From NCBI GenBank assembly GCA_903893785.1, contig CAITNQ010000100.1, positions 1 to 64,000 of the forward strand: 64,000 nt of DNA. The letters run 5' to 3'. Position 1 is the stretch's first letter, and each line of letters opens with the position of its first letter. A program made the position numbers and the translations under genes. Under the pieces are notes generated by a model. It did not search any database and was not told the origin of the DNA. It was given only the letters and a program-made list of their open reading frames with translations. Shown here piece after piece: positions 1-8,784 of this stretch. The stretch is from an uncultured Gemmatimonadota bacterium. GTDB lineage: Bacteria; Latescibacterota; UBA2968; UBA8231.

Positions 1-2
1 CC

Positions 3-104
3 ACGTGTTCGATGGTGCTCAATGCGCTCAAATCCGTGCGCCGCGCCGCCCCCGGCCTGCGCACCATGGCCGACGTGCCCCTGACCCATTGGTACGTTCG
101 CTGA
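3..104 (+). CDS. 3' end of an unidentified gene (partial)
   Basis: Only the last 33 codons are inside the window, ending in TGA at 102-104. The frame is open to the left edge and reads ...MADVPLTHWYVR at its end. The stop is 12 bases before the GTG start of the SMP-30 gene, whose AAGGAG ribosome site begins at this stop codon, so the two genes are probably co-transcribed. The fragment is too short for a family assignment and I do not recognise it. It could be the end of a sugar-catabolism enzyme given its neighbour, but that is only context. Confidence 0.5.
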   Translation, partial: TCSMVLNALKSVRRAAPGLRTMADVPLTHWYVR

Positions 105-116
105 AGGAGCCCTGCC

Positions 117-1028
117 GTGAGTCGCATGAGCCCCGTGCACCTCGAGGTGGAGGTGGTCCAGGACGCGGGTCTGGCCTGTGGCGAAGGCCCCATGTGGGAC
201 CCGGTCCGGAGCCGATTGTACTGGACCGACGCCGGCGGGCAGGCAGTGTATCAGCTCGATCGAACGACCGGGACGGTGAGCCTGCTGACCGACCTCATCC
301 ACACCGCTTCAGTGGTGCTCCACGCCGACGGAGGCCTGGTAATGGGGGGCGCCGGCGGTTTCCATGCTTGGCACCCGCAGACGGGCCTGCGACCGGTGGC
401 CACGACCTGCGATGGACAGGCCATCAACCGCATCAATGACGTGATTGCCGATGAACGTGGCCGGGTATTCGGCGGCCAGGAGGCCTTCCGCGAGGACCAG
501 GCCTACGAACCCGGCTATCTGTACCGCGTCGATCCGGACGGCCGGGTGGGCATCGTTGAGGAGGGACTGCACCTGAGCAATGGTATGGGGTTCAGCCCGG
601 ATGGCCGGTGCTTCTACCTGGTGGATTCGATCGCCCGCCGCCTGTACGTGTACGATTACTGCTCCGCGTCCGGAGCGATTGCCAACCGCCGCGTGCTGGT
701 GCAGTTGGCCCGGGACGACGGACTGCCCGACGGCATGACCGTGGACGCCGAAGGCTTTGTGTGGGTGGCTCGTTGGTTTGGCGGCGGCCTGTCGCGATTC
801 GATCCCGACGGCGGCCTGGAGCGCGTGGTGGCGCTGCCGGTGGCGCAGCCCAGTTCGGTGATGTTCGGCGGCGCTGACCTGGACGAGTTGTACGTGACCA
901 GCGCGGCCACGCACTGGGTCAGCCCGGTGGCGCCCGAGGGCCACGACTACCACCAGCCGCGCGGCGGGCCGTTGTTCCGCCTGCGCCCCGGAGTCAAGGG
1001 CCGACCGGAGCACTTGGCTGCCGTCTGA
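117..1028 (+). CDS. SMP-30/gluconolactonase-type sugar lactone hydrolase
   Basis: 303 residues, the usual length of the SMP-30/gluconolactonase/LRE-like six-bladed propeller family. These are cytoplasmic, metal-dependent hydrolases of sugar lactones. The expected metal-site segments are present: GEGPMWDP near residue 23 (Glu ligand), RINDVIAD near 106 (Asn) and PDGMTVDAEGFVWVA near 205 (Asp). The GTG start at 117 is chosen because AAGGAG lies at 104-109 with 7-base spacing; an ATG three codons on is less well placed. No signal peptide is seen. With the aldo/keto reductase and other sugar genes nearby it fits aldonate or uronate breakdown; the actual lactone is unknown. Confidence 0.85.
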   Translation: MSRMSPVHLEVEVVQDAGLACGEGPMWDPVRSRLYWTDAGGQAVYQLDRTTGTVSLLTDLIHTASVVLHADGGLVMGGAGGFHAWHPQTGLRPVATTCDGQAINRINDVIADERGRVFGGQEAFREDQAYEPGYLYRVDPDGRVGIVEEGLHLSNGMGFSPDGRCFYLVDSIARRLYVYDYCSASGAIANRRVLVQLARDDGLPDGMTVDAEGFVWVARWFGGGLSRFDPDGGLERVVALPVAQPSSVMFGGADLDELYVTSAATHWVSPVAPEGHDYHQPRGGPLFRLRPGVKGRPEHLAAV

Positions 1029-1110
1029 ATCGGGCCCCGCCGACTCTGGGGCTTGGTCGGGACCCGCTTCAGGGCGTGGCTTCCGGCTTTGGCTGCAGGG
1101 CCGGGTCCCT

Positions 1111-1394
1111 GACCCTGGGCGCAGGGCTCGGCCAAGGTACCGGCCTGGAGCCACGGCGTCAGGGATTGCCTACCCGGCTGGCCGCGCGGCCTGGCTTCAG
1201 GCGCTTGGTCCAGCGCCGGCCTGAGGCCCTGGCTTCCCGCTCTGGCTCCAGGGCCTGGCTCCAGGCCCTCGCTTCAGGCCCTGGCTTCAGGCCCTGGCCT
1301 CAGGCCCTGGCTTCAGGCCCTAGCTTCAGGCCCGGCCCCGGGCCCTGGGCGCAGGGTTCGGCCAGGATGCCGGCCTCGGGCCACGGCCTCAGGG
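1111..1394. repeat. 13-bp tandem repeat flanked by 54-bp direct repeats
   Basis: This 360-base gap holds no gene. From about 1236 to 1339 a 13-bp unit (CAGGCCCTGGCTT) repeats about seven times; starts at 1249, 1262, 1275, 1288, 1301, 1314 and 1327 are exactly 13 apart. A period of 13 does not keep a reading frame, so it is not coding. Two 54-bp direct repeats, 1111-1164 and 1341-1394, flank it with about 85% identity by eye. The right copy overlaps the last codons of the convergent aldo/keto reductase gene, so repeat growth has reached a coding end. Confidence 0.75.
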
Positions 1395-2309
1395 CCGGGC
1401 CAGGGCGGCGACGGCCTGCTCCAGTTGCGCCGGGCGGGTCGCGCCCAGGATCAGGCTGGTCATGCCGTCCACGGCCAAACCCGCGCGTAGGGTCCAGGTG
1501 TACAGATCGAGGCCCGCGCAGGCCGCGGCGGCGGCGGCCCCGTCCCACCGCGATCGCATCGCCGGGTCGTCGAGGAACGGCACCCAGTCGGGTTGCGAGG
1601 CCCCGCGCGAGCCAGCCGGCGGCGCCTTGCCGGCCTGGTACTTGCCGCTGAGCAGGCCCCCTTCCAGAACGCGATAGGCAACCACGGCCAGCCCCTCGCG
1701 GCGGCACATGGGTATGAGTTCGGTTTCAGCTTCAGGACGCAGGGGGCTCCAGGCCGGTTGGCAGGCCACCGGACGAGGCCATCCGCCCTGGTAGCACGCC
1801 TCGAGAACCGCCCCGAGTTGCGCCGGGGTGTGGTTGGACACCCCCCAGTAGCGAACCCATCCGCGCGTGATCAGGTCGGCCATGGCCGCCACTGTCTCGG
1901 CCACCGGAGTGACCGGATCGGGCCGGTGGAGGTAGTACAGACCGATGGCGTCGGCACCCAGGCGCCGAAGGGAGCGCTCGCACTCCCGCCGCAGGTGGGC
2001 CGGGCCCAGCCCTTCGTCGTCAGCGTCGGGGCCGATCTTCATGCCCACCTTGGTGGCCACCAGGGCTCGCCCCCAACGCCCCCGCAGCGCCCGGCCAACG
2101 ATGGCTTCGGCGACACCGCCGGGTGTACCCGGTCGCCGGGTGTACCCTTCGTAGCTGTTGGCCGTGTCGATGAAGCACAGCCCCAGGTCCAGGGCGCGGT
2201 CAATCAGGCCCACGGCTTCGGGTTCGGCCACGGGCGTGCCAAAGGTCATGGTGCCCAGGCAGTACACGGGCACCTGGATCCCGGTGGCGCCCAAGGGGCG
2301 TTGTTCCAT
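1389..2309 (-). CDS. aldo/keto reductase
   Basis: 306 residues, full length for the NAD(P)H-dependent aldo/keto reductase TIM barrel. The catalytic tetrad is visible: Asp and Tyr in FIDTANSYEGY (about residues 46-56), Lys in VATKVGM (about 83) and His in YYLHRPD (about 125). The C-terminal segment LILGATRPAQLEQ matches the family's cofactor-binding end. It reduces a carbonyl on a small molecule or sugar; the substrate cannot be read. It is convergent with the SMP-30 gene and 30 bases downstream of the class IV aminotransferase, both on the minus strand. Its last six bases lie in the right copy of a 54-bp direct repeat. Confidence 0.9.
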   Translation of the reverse strand: MEQRPLGATGIQVPVYCLGTMTFGTPVAEPEAVGLIDRALDLGLCFIDTANSYEGYTRRPGTPGGVAEAIVGRALRGRWGRALVATKVGMKIGPDADDEGLGPAHLRRECERSLRRLGADAIGLYYLHRPDPVTPVAETVAAMADLITRGWVRYWGVSNHTPAQLGAVLEACYQGGWPRPVACQPAWSPLRPEAETELIPMCRREGLAVVAYRVLEGGLLSGKYQAGKAPPAGSRGASQPDWVPFLDDPAMRSRWDGAAAAAACAGLDLYTWTLRAGLAVDGMTSLILGATRPAQLEQAVAALARP

Positions 2310-2339
2310 GTTGCTCCTCCGGTCGCGACGGGGCCCGCC

Positions 2340-3278
2340 TCAGGGCACCCACGTAGTTCTGAGGGCGGCGTACTCGCGCGCCTGGCCAGCGATGTCGACG
2401 CCCACGGCGTCAGACCAGGCCGCCAGCAGCCGGCGGTACACGGGGCCCGGGCGGCCGTCGCCGACGGGCCGGAAGTTGAACCGCGTCACCGGGATCATGC
2501 AGACGGTGGTGCTGGTGCTCCACACTTCGTCGGCAGCCCGCACGTCGTAGGGTCCGATGTCGGCCTCGCGGACGGCATAGCCGAGTTGGGCGGCCAACTC
2601 CATGCACACGCCGCGCGACACGCCACGCAGGATGTCGTGGCCCCGAGGGGTAAGAATCTCGTTGCCCCGGGCCATGAAGAAGTTGTTGCCCGTGCCTTCG
2701 GTAATGTACCCGTGTTCGTCGGTTAGTAGCGCCATGGCACCCGCCTCCATCCGGGCGGCCTGCAACTCGGCCACCTTGTAGTAGATGCGGCTGCGGTTCT
2801 TGGCTTTGGGGTCCACGTACCGGGCGGGCACCGACTGCTGTGGCGTGACCACGTAGTGACCACCCGAAACATAGCGCTCAGCCATGCCGCCCGTGTGCCG
2901 AACCAGCGGGAAGACATTAATGCTGACCACTGGGCGGGTACCTTCGCGGATCAGGCTATCGTACAGCGGCAGCCCACCGCGGGTGACATCGTGCATGATC
3001 TGGAAGTCGAACCCCTCGAGAGCGGGCAGGTTGCGTTCTACGGTGGCGTAGGTGGCCGCTTCCATGTCGGCGCGCGACAGGCCGCAGTCGATTTCCACGT
3101 AGTCCATGGAGGCGTACAGCCGGTCGAGGTGTTCGGCCAGGCGGTACGGTTGCTGGCGGAACGAACGCGTCATCTCAAAGACCATGTCGCCATACATCAG
3201 AGCGCAGTCGAAAATCGAGATGCGCGCCTCGTTCTCGGCCACGAAGTCACCGTTCCAGTACACCACACGCGATGCCAT
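2340..3278 (-). CDS. class IV PLP aminotransferase (IlvE/Dat-like)
   Basis: 312 residues, fold type IV pyridoxal-phosphate enzyme of the branched-chain aminotransferase / D-amino-acid aminotransferase / aminodeoxychorismate lyase group. Signatures are the N-terminal YWNGDFV, the FDCALMYGD segment near residue 25, a PLP-lysine candidate in SRIYYKVAELQ (about 165), and ITEGTGNNFF near 193 (cofactor-binding Glu). It probably transfers amino groups to 2-oxo acids in the cytoplasm. Members cannot be separated by eye: branched-chain aminotransferase is likeliest, with D-amino-acid transaminase as alternative. It sits upstream of the aldo/keto reductase on the same strand. Confidence 0.85.
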   Translation of the reverse strand: MASRVVYWNGDFVAENEARISIFDCALMYGDMVFEMTRSFRQQPYRLAEHLDRLYASMDYVEIDCGLSRADMEAATYATVERNLPALEGFDFQIMHDVTRGGLPLYDSLIREGTRPVVSINVFPLVRHTGGMAERYVSGGHYVVTPQQSVPARYVDPKAKNRSRIYYKVAELQAARMEAGAMALLTDEHGYITEGTGNNFFMARGNEILTPRGHDILRGVSRGVCMELAAQLGYAVREADIGPYDVRAADEVWSTSTTVCMIPVTRFNFRPVGDGRPGPVYRRLLAAWSDAVGVDIAGQAREYAALRTTWVP

Positions 3279-3394
3279 GCTGTCTCGAGCCTCCCCGGAG
3301 TGACAGTCCGCCCAATGCCGCGCTGGGCCCCGGTGGCCAGCGCGCGCGGGTTCGCCCGGGTTGGCAGGGGTCTGACGCGGTCATAGTGATGGAA

Positions 3395-3407
3395 GCCTAA
3401 ATTAGGC
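3395..3407. promoter_or_regulatory. palindrome GCCTAAATTAGGC, possible operator
   Basis: GCCTAA and TTAGGC are perfect 6-bp arms around one A, about 103 bases before the divergently placed Gfo/Idh gene at 3510. The AT-rich centre contains TAAATT, a good -10 hexamer, but the nearest -35-like CTGACG at 3372 is 20 bases away, too far. It may be a repressor site or only a chance palindrome. Confidence 0.3.
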
Positions 3408-3509
3408 CCCGAGCCGGACCGGCGGCAGGGCCACGCTGCCTCGACGCGGGCCGCGGCCCCCCCGCCCGGGCGGACGCCGAACGGCGAAGACACCGACAAG
3501 GAGACATGT

Positions 3510-4553
3510 ATGCCCCGTGCACGACTGCGCCTCGGCCTGATCGGCTGCGGCAATTTCGGCAAGCACCTGGGAAGGTACCTCCTGGAAGTGGCCGACATCG
3601 GCGCCCTGTGCGATCCGCAGCCGACGGGTATGGAGGACACTGCCCGCCACCTGGGCCTTGAGGTACCGCGCTTCACTGACTACCGCGACATGGTCGGGCA
3701 GGCGAACCTGGACGCAGTGGTGATCACGGCGGCGAACTTTGTCCACGCTGAGATCACCATCGCCGCCGCCCAGGCAGGGCTGCACGTGTTCTGCGAGAAA
3801 GCCATGGCCCGCACCGTGCCCGAGTGCTGGCAGATGGTGCGGGCCTGCCGCCGGCATGGCGTCAAACTGATGATCGGCCACAAACGGCGTCTGCGACCGC
3901 CATGGGCCCGCATGCTCGAACTCACCGACGACAGCTGCCTGGGACCGGTGTTGGCGGTAACCGTCTGCGAGTATTGCGACAACCGGCCATACGAGTTCTT
4001 CGACACCTGGTGGGCTCGGCCTGAGTTGGGGGGCGGCTTCTTCCACATGCACGGCGTCCATGTCATCGACTGGTTCCGGGCCCTGTGCGGCGATGCTCGG
4101 CGCGTGATCGCGTTGCACGGCCCTCAGCACGACGTCCGTTACCGGTTCCGCGACATCATCCACGCCAACATCGTTTTCGCCTCAGGGGCCCTGGCGGCCA
4201 TCAACGGGGGACTGTCCTTCCCCATTCACAAGTTCCGGCAGTCCCAGGGGCCGTGGGCTGAGTGCCGGCACGGCGGCTTCAAGATGGTGCCCCACCTCGA
4301 CCACATCGACCTGTACTGGCAACGCCTGGACGATGCCGAACCACGCCACGAACGTTTTGATGACCTTGGTTTCGACGCCGCCTACCGCCACGAGGTGGGC
4401 GACTTCGTCGCTTGGGTCCAGGACGACCGGCCACCGTGCCTGACGTGGGTCGAGGGGTTGCGGTGCGTCGAGTTGATGGAGGCCGCTCACCGGTCGGCTG
4501 AGGCGGGCGGGGCAGCAGTGGAACTGCCGTTGTACCCGGACCTGGAGGACTGA
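3510..4553 (+). CDS. Gfo/Idh/MocA family oxidoreductase
   Basis: 347 residues, typical of NAD(P)-dependent sugar and inositol dehydrogenases. The Rossmann motif GLIGCGNFGKH is at residues 9-19; the family EKP motif appears as CEKAMART near 97, with Ala replacing the usual Pro. The catalytic-His region is HMHGVHVIDW near 180. The ATG has AAGGAGA about eight bases upstream. It likely oxidises or isomerises a sugar or cyclitol in the cytoplasm. It is transcribed alone and rightward; a hairpin at 4567-4594 follows its stop. The Ala in place of Pro is mildly unusual but occurs in the family. Confidence 0.85.
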   Translation: MPRARLRLGLIGCGNFGKHLGRYLLEVADIGALCDPQPTGMEDTARHLGLEVPRFTDYRDMVGQANLDAVVITAANFVHAEITIAAAQAGLHVFCEKAMARTVPECWQMVRACRRHGVKLMIGHKRRLRPPWARMLELTDDSCLGPVLAVTVCEYCDNRPYEFFDTWWARPELGGGFFHMHGVHVIDWFRALCGDARRVIALHGPQHDVRYRFRDIIHANIVFASGALAAINGGLSFPIHKFRQSQGPWAECRHGGFKMVPHLDHIDLYWQRLDDAEPRHERFDDLGFDAAYRHEVGDFVAWVQDDRPPCLTWVEGLRCVELMEAAHRSAEAGGAAVELPLYPDLED

Positions 4554-4566
4554 AACCCGGCTTGAT

Positions 4567-4594
4567 GCCCCCGTGGCAGCCCTGGCCCGGGGGC
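4567..4594 (+). terminator. hairpin after the Gfo/Idh gene
   Basis: GCCCCCG (4567-4573) and CGGGGGC (4588-4594) form a 7-bp GC stem with a 14-base loop, 13 bases after the stop at 4553, followed by TTATATTAA. The tail is only moderately U-rich. The same stretch overlaps the best promoter for the next transcript, so either or both readings are possible. Confidence 0.4.
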
Positions 4595-4601
4595 TTATAT
4601 T
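4573..4601 (+). promoter_or_regulatory. sigma70-type promoter before the TPP riboswitch
   Basis: GTGGCA (4573-4578; 4 of 6 to TTGACA), a 17-base spacer, then TATATT (4596-4601). Transcription would start near 4608, about 50 bases before the riboswitch. The same TATATT hexamer is used in the promoter candidates at 9925 and 58159. Confidence 0.5.
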
Positions 4602-4655
4602 AAGCCTCACAGACCCTGGTCGAGGCGTACCCGCCTGGACTGTGTTCCGGGATCT

Positions 4656-4760
<105 letters not shown>

Positions 4761-4844
4761 CGATCTTTGTCGTGGCCCCCCACGCCCATTGGGCGTGCGC
4801 CATGGCCCGACCCGATGAACACCCGTGGCTGGGTCGCCCGGCAC

Positions 4845-4880
4845 CCCTCCGGAAGTTGCCCCACACCTCTCACCGGAGGG
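4845..4880 (+). promoter_or_regulatory. hairpin masking the Shine-Dalgarno site
   Basis: CCCTCCGG (4845-4852) pairs perfectly with CCGGAGGG (4873-4880) over a 20-base loop. The right arm is the ribosome-binding site of the TTG start at 4887, so the stem would block translation. It lies 85 bases after the TPP aptamer, as expected for a translational off-switch. No U-tract follows, arguing against a transcription terminator. Confidence 0.6.
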
Positions 4881-4886
4881 ATTGCC

Positions 4887-7427
4887 TTGCCATTCCTGCT
4901 GCCACCTGCAGTCCGACACGCGGTTGTGGCGCTGCTCCTGGCCACCGCTGCCCATGCGGCGACCGCTTCCTGGTCGGGCACCTGCACCGACGCCCATACC
5001 GGCTTGCCGCTCGCCAGAGCGCGGATCCAGGTCGGGCATCTCCAGATCGCCAGCGACGAGTTTGGCGCCTTCGGCTTCACGCTCGACGACAGCGCGGGAG
5101 TACGGCTGCAGATAAGCCACGTCGGGTACCGCACTGTCGATCTGGCCCTGCCCCTGCCAACGCACGCGCTGTCGGTAAAGCTGGAGCCAACCGACATCGT
5201 GCTGCCGGGCCTGTACGTGACCGCCAGCCGCGCCGTTGAGGGCGAGACGCCTACCGCGTTCACCGAATGGTCGGCGACTCGGATTAGCGCTAACCCAGAC
5301 CCGCAGGAAACCCCTTTGGTACTGGCTGCCCTGCCCAACACGTACGCGTACGCCGACGCAGGCAATGGCGTCGGCAATACGTACCTCAAGATCCGTGGCT
5401 TTGGCCAGGATCGCATTGGCGTGATGATCAACGGCGTGCCGTTGAACGATCCGGAAGACCACCAGGTTTACTGGGTCGACATGCCGGACCTGCTCGGGAG
5501 TGTCACTGAGCTCCAGGTTCAACGCGGCGTCACTCATTCCCTCTACGGTGTAGGCGCCTTTGCCGGCAGCGTCAACCTGGTAACCGGCAGCGGTTTCGAC
5601 CAGCCCGGGCTGCAGGTGCGCGGCGGTCGGGGAAGCTATGGCACACGGCGCGGGTCCATTGCCATGAACAGCGTGTCTGCCGACAGCCAGTCGGCCGTCC
5701 ATGCCCGTTTCTCGCGCCTGGTCAGCGACGGGTACCGGCGCGACTCAGGCGTTGATCAGTGGGCCTATTTCCTCGGCCTGTCACGCCGGGGTCGGGTAGG
5801 TCAGGTGCAGGCCAATGTGTACGGCGGACCCGAGATCACCCATGCAGCCTGGGACGGCTTGCGCGAGGACCAGCTGGTGCTCGATCGCCGGCACAATCCG
5901 ACCAGTGCCGGGTACGCCAACACGGTGGACCACTTCAACCAGCCGCATTACGAATTGATCCACACCGCGTACCTGGCGTCCGGTTGGCAGATGAGCAACA
6001 CGCTGTTCCTGGTTCAGGGTCGCGGGTACTACGAGGGCCTCAGGCGTCAGCGGGCGTTGGGAGACTTCGCGCTGCCGTCGGTGCGGACCACCGACCCGAC
6101 TTGGTTCGGCGCGGATTCCCTGGCTTACTATACGCACGACGGCGACCAACTGCAGCGCGACAACCTGGGCCAACTGCAGCTGGCGCGCACCGACCTGGTG
6201 CGGCAGAAGTGGGTGGACAAACAGCAGGTGGGGTGGATGGGGCGCCTGGAGCGCGTCCACCCCCACGGGCGGCTGACGATCGGCAGCGAAATCAGCGGCT
6301 ACCGGGGCCGGCACTGGGGCAAGGTGGTGTGGGCTGCGGCCATGCCTGCACAGGTGACGCCGAACCTGACCTATTATCGCTACCGCGGCCGCCAGGCCAC
6401 TGCCGCGCTGTATCTGCACGAGCTGTACATCCCCAGGCCCGACCTGCGCCTGATGGCCGAGATGCAGCTGCAGCAGAAGGAGTACCGGTTCGCTCAGGAC
6501 GCGGTCGGGGCGCTGGTGGGGGCCGAACGCAACGCGTACCGGGTGCGCCACCGGTTCGCCAATCCGCGCGCCGGGGTTACCTGGCAGGTGACCCCGAACC
6601 TGGGTCTGTTCGCTAGCGCCGCCCTGGCTCAACGTGAACCCGCCGACGCCGACTACTATGACACCTGGGAGGGCCCGGACGACCGCGGTGCGGATCCGCT
6701 CTTCGCCCGCAGTGACACGCTCAGAGCGGGCGGCCAGATCACGGGCGTGCGCTGGCACGAGCCGCTGGTCGACCCGGAACAGGTTATGGACTTCGAGCTG
6801 GGTACCGTCGCGCGCCGCGGCCCGCACCAACTGCACCTGAACGCGTACTGGCTCGATCTGCGCCACGAGATCGTTGCCTACGGGCAGTTGGACGACGAAG
6901 GCAACCCGGTCCGCGGCAACGCCCGCCGCACCGTCCGGCGCGGTCTGGAGGCGACGGTTCGCATGGCCCTGGCCACCGGCCTTGACCTGGAAGGCAGCGG
7001 CGCCGTGAGCCGCAACTACTTCGCCGACTACACGCACCTGACTTGGGCCGCCGACGGCAGCGTGGTGGGCCTGGACTACGCGGGCCACACCCTGCCGTTG
7101 TTCCCCCAGCGCCTGGCGACGCTGCGCCTGGTATACGCGCGGGGGATCTGGGCCAGCGACGGCCAACTCCAGTACGCCGGGCCGCAGCAACTTGACGACA
7201 GCAACAGCGCCCAGCGCCGCCTCCCCGGCCACACCACCGTAGATGTCGGCCTGCACTGCCGGCTGGACCCGGTGGGCCTGACGGGCGTGCGCCTTGAGGG
7301 CCTGGTGCGCAACGCGGCGGGAGCGCGGTACTCGGGCTCAGGGTACTACGACGAATGGGCCGGGGCCCGGTACCTCTTCCCGGCCGCGACCCGTTCGTAT
7401 TACGTGGGTCTGTCCGGTTCCTGGTGA
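4887..7427 (+). CDS. TonB-dependent outer-membrane receptor, probable thiamine uptake
   Basis: 846 residues from the TTG at 4887. That start is chosen because GGAGGG sits at 4875-4880 and a signal peptide follows at once (hydrophobic VVALLLATAAHAA). Order: signal peptide; a carboxypeptidase-regulatory/CarboxypepD-like domain (about 25-110) with ARIQVG and SHVGYRTVDL; TonB plug (about 125-240) with LKIRGFGQDRIGVMING and an RGVTHSLYGVGAFAGSVN segment; then a 22-strand-type barrel ending YYVGLSGSW, the usual terminal aromatic. It would import thiamine or a precursor across the outer membrane using TonB energy. The substrate is inferred from the upstream TPP riboswitch. Its last 28 bases overlap the convergent CNNM/CBS gene. 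An in-frame TTG at 4767 would give a 40-residue extension with no signal-like character and is rejected. Confidence 0.9.
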   Translation: MPFLLPPAVRHAVVALLLATAAHAATASWSGTCTDAHTGLPLARARIQVGHLQIASDEFGAFGFTLDDSAGVRLQISHVGYRTVDLALPLPTHALSVKLEPTDIVLPGLYVTASRAVEGETPTAFTEWSATRISANPDPQETPLVLAALPNTYAYADAGNGVGNTYLKIRGFGQDRIGVMINGVPLNDPEDHQVYWVDMPDLLGSVTELQVQRGVTHSLYGVGAFAGSVNLVTGSGFDQPGLQVRGGRGSYGTRRGSIAMNSVSADSQSAVHARFSRLVSDGYRRDSGVDQWAYFLGLSRRGRVGQVQANVYGGPEITHAAWDGLREDQLVLDRRHNPTSAGYANTVDHFNQPHYELIHTAYLASGWQMSNTLFLVQGRGYYEGLRRQRALGDFALPSVRTTDPTWFGADSLAYYTHDGDQLQRDNLGQLQLARTDLVRQKWVDKQQVGWMGRLERVHPHGRLTIGSEISGYRGRHWGKVVWAAAMPAQVTPNLTYYRYRGRQATAALYLHELYIPRPDLRLMAEMQLQQKEYRFAQDAVGALVGAERNAYRVRHRFANPRAGVTWQVTPNLGLFASAALAQREPADADYYDTWEGPDDRGADPLFARSDTLRAGGQITGVRWHEPLVDPEQVMDFELGTVARRGPHQLHLNAYWLDLRHEIVAYGQLDDEGNPVRGNARRTVRRGLEATVRMALATGLDLEGSGAVSRNYFADYTHLTWAADGSVVGLDYAGHTLPLFPQRLATLRLVYARGIWASDGQLQYAGPQQLDDSNSAQRRLPGHTTVDVGLHCRLDPVGLTGVRLEGLVRNAAGARYSGSGYYDEWAGARYLFPAATRSYYVGLSGSW

Positions 7428-8737
7428 GGGTCGGGGCCGCTCGACGCAGCGACCGTGACGAGGATCTTGTCGACGCGCTGGCGGTCCATATCCAGGATCT
7501 CGAAGCGCCAATCACGCCAGGCGAGGGACTCGCCCTCGCGCGGCAGGTGGCCTAGCCGGGCCAGCACGAAACCGGCCAGCGTCGCGTAGCGCCCCACCGG
7601 ATCACGCGGCAGGCGTATCTGCGTGTGCTGCTCGAATTCGTCCAGTTCCAGCAGACCGTCTACCAGCCACGATCCGTCGTCGCGGCGCCGGGCCGCCGGT
7701 CGCAGTCTCTCCTCGCGCGACGGCATGTCCCCGACGATGGCCTCCAAGACATCCACCAAGGTCACCAGCCCCACCATGGTCCCATACTCGTCGACCACCA
7801 GGGCCACGTGCTGACCCTGACGCCGGAAGACGTCCAGCAGCCGGTTGAGGGTCTGCGCCGCAGGCACCAGCACAGGCGGGGTGGCCAGGTCCGCCAAGTT
7901 CACCGGCAGACCCGCAGCCAGGTTGGCGTAGATGGCCTTCACCGACACCATGCCGATGACATTATCACGATTGCCTTCGTATACAGGGAAGGTCGCGTGC
8001 GCGCTGACCACGATGCGGTGCCAACTGGCTTGATGGGGTTCGCTGGCGTTGAGAAAGATCACCCGGGCCCGCGGCGTCATCACCTCATCGACGCGGACCT
8101 GGTCCAGGGCCAGTACACTGGAGACGAGTTCGGGTTCGCCGTGGTGGAACACGCCCGCCTCGACCCCCTGCTCGACGAGGGTGCGCACCTCATCGGCGGT
8201 GACCGGGGTCTCACGCTGGCGGCGCTGACCGAGCAGGCTCAGGACCAGATCCGTGGATACCCCCAGGAAGCTGACCAGTGGCCCGGCCGCCCTGGCCAGC
8301 ATGATCATCGGCCGGGCGAGCACCCGCGCCACGGCTTCGGGGTTGCCCAACGCCAGTCTCTTGGGAACCAACTCACCCAAGACCACGGACATGTACGTCA
8401 CGGCCACGACCACCAGGGCGACACCGATGGCCTGGGCGTACGGGGCCAACGACGGGAACTGGCCCAGGGCCGCGGCGATTTCGTCCGCCACAGTGGCGCC
8501 GCCCAACGCGCCGGCCAGGACGCCCACCAGGGTGATGCCAACCTGGGCCGTGGACAGGAAGCGGTTGGGCGCCTCGGCCAAGGCCAGGGCGGCGGCGGCG
8601 CCGGCATCGCCCTGATCGGCCAGGCGACGAAGCCAGGGCTTGCGTGCCGATACGATCGCCATCTCAGCCATGGCGAAGACGCCGTTGAGCATCAGCAGGA
8701 GCACGATGGCGGCCACCTGCTCGGTCAGGTCTGACAT
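7400..8737 (-). CDS. CNNM/CorC-type membrane protein with CBS pair (hemolysin family)
   Basis: 445 residues. An N-terminal CNNM (DUF21) domain of about three to four membrane segments covers residues 1-190, including LLLMLNGVFAMAEMAIVSARK and TFLASVVLGELVPKRLAL-like segments (here SVVLGELVPKRLAL). A CBS pair follows (about 205-330: DEVMTPRARV, HVALVVDEYGTMVGLVTL), then a CorC/HlyC transporter-associated domain (about 345-430). This family is linked to Mg/Co efflux or membrane ion homeostasis in the inner membrane. The 3' end overlaps that of the TonB receptor by 28 bases. It is probably monocistronic. The historical name hemolysin is not supported by function. Confidence 0.9.
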   Translation of the reverse strand: MSDLTEQVAAIVLLLMLNGVFAMAEMAIVSARKPWLRRLADQGDAGAAAALALAEAPNRFLSTAQVGITLVGVLAGALGGATVADEIAAALGQFPSLAPYAQAIGVALVVVAVTYMSVVLGELVPKRLALGNPEAVARVLARPMIMLARAAGPLVSFLGVSTDLVLSLLGQRRQRETPVTADEVRTLVEQGVEAGVFHHGEPELVSSVLALDQVRVDEVMTPRARVIFLNASEPHQASWHRIVVSAHATFPVYEGNRDNVIGMVSVKAIYANLAAGLPVNLADLATPPVLVPAAQTLNRLLDVFRRQGQHVALVVDEYGTMVGLVTLVDVLEAIVGDMPSREERLRPAARRRDDGSWLVDGLLELDEFEQHTQIRLPRDPVGRYATLAGFVLARLGHLPREGESLAWRDWRFEILDMDRQRVDKILVTVAASSGPDPHQEPDRPT

Positions 8738-8784
8738 GGTCCTCCGGGTCGGCTGAACGCCACCGACAGCCGCGGCGGCCGCGA

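Noticed and set aside
4767..4886. Receptor start at the TTG at 4767.
   Set aside because: It would put 40 unlike residues before the signal peptide and begin just after the aptamer, with no ribosome site. The TTG at 4887 has GGAGGG and leads straight into the signal peptide.
5781..7256. 491-codon minus-strand open frame opposite the TonB receptor.
   Set aside because: Antisense to a clearly recognisable barrel; it has no ribosome site and no known domain.
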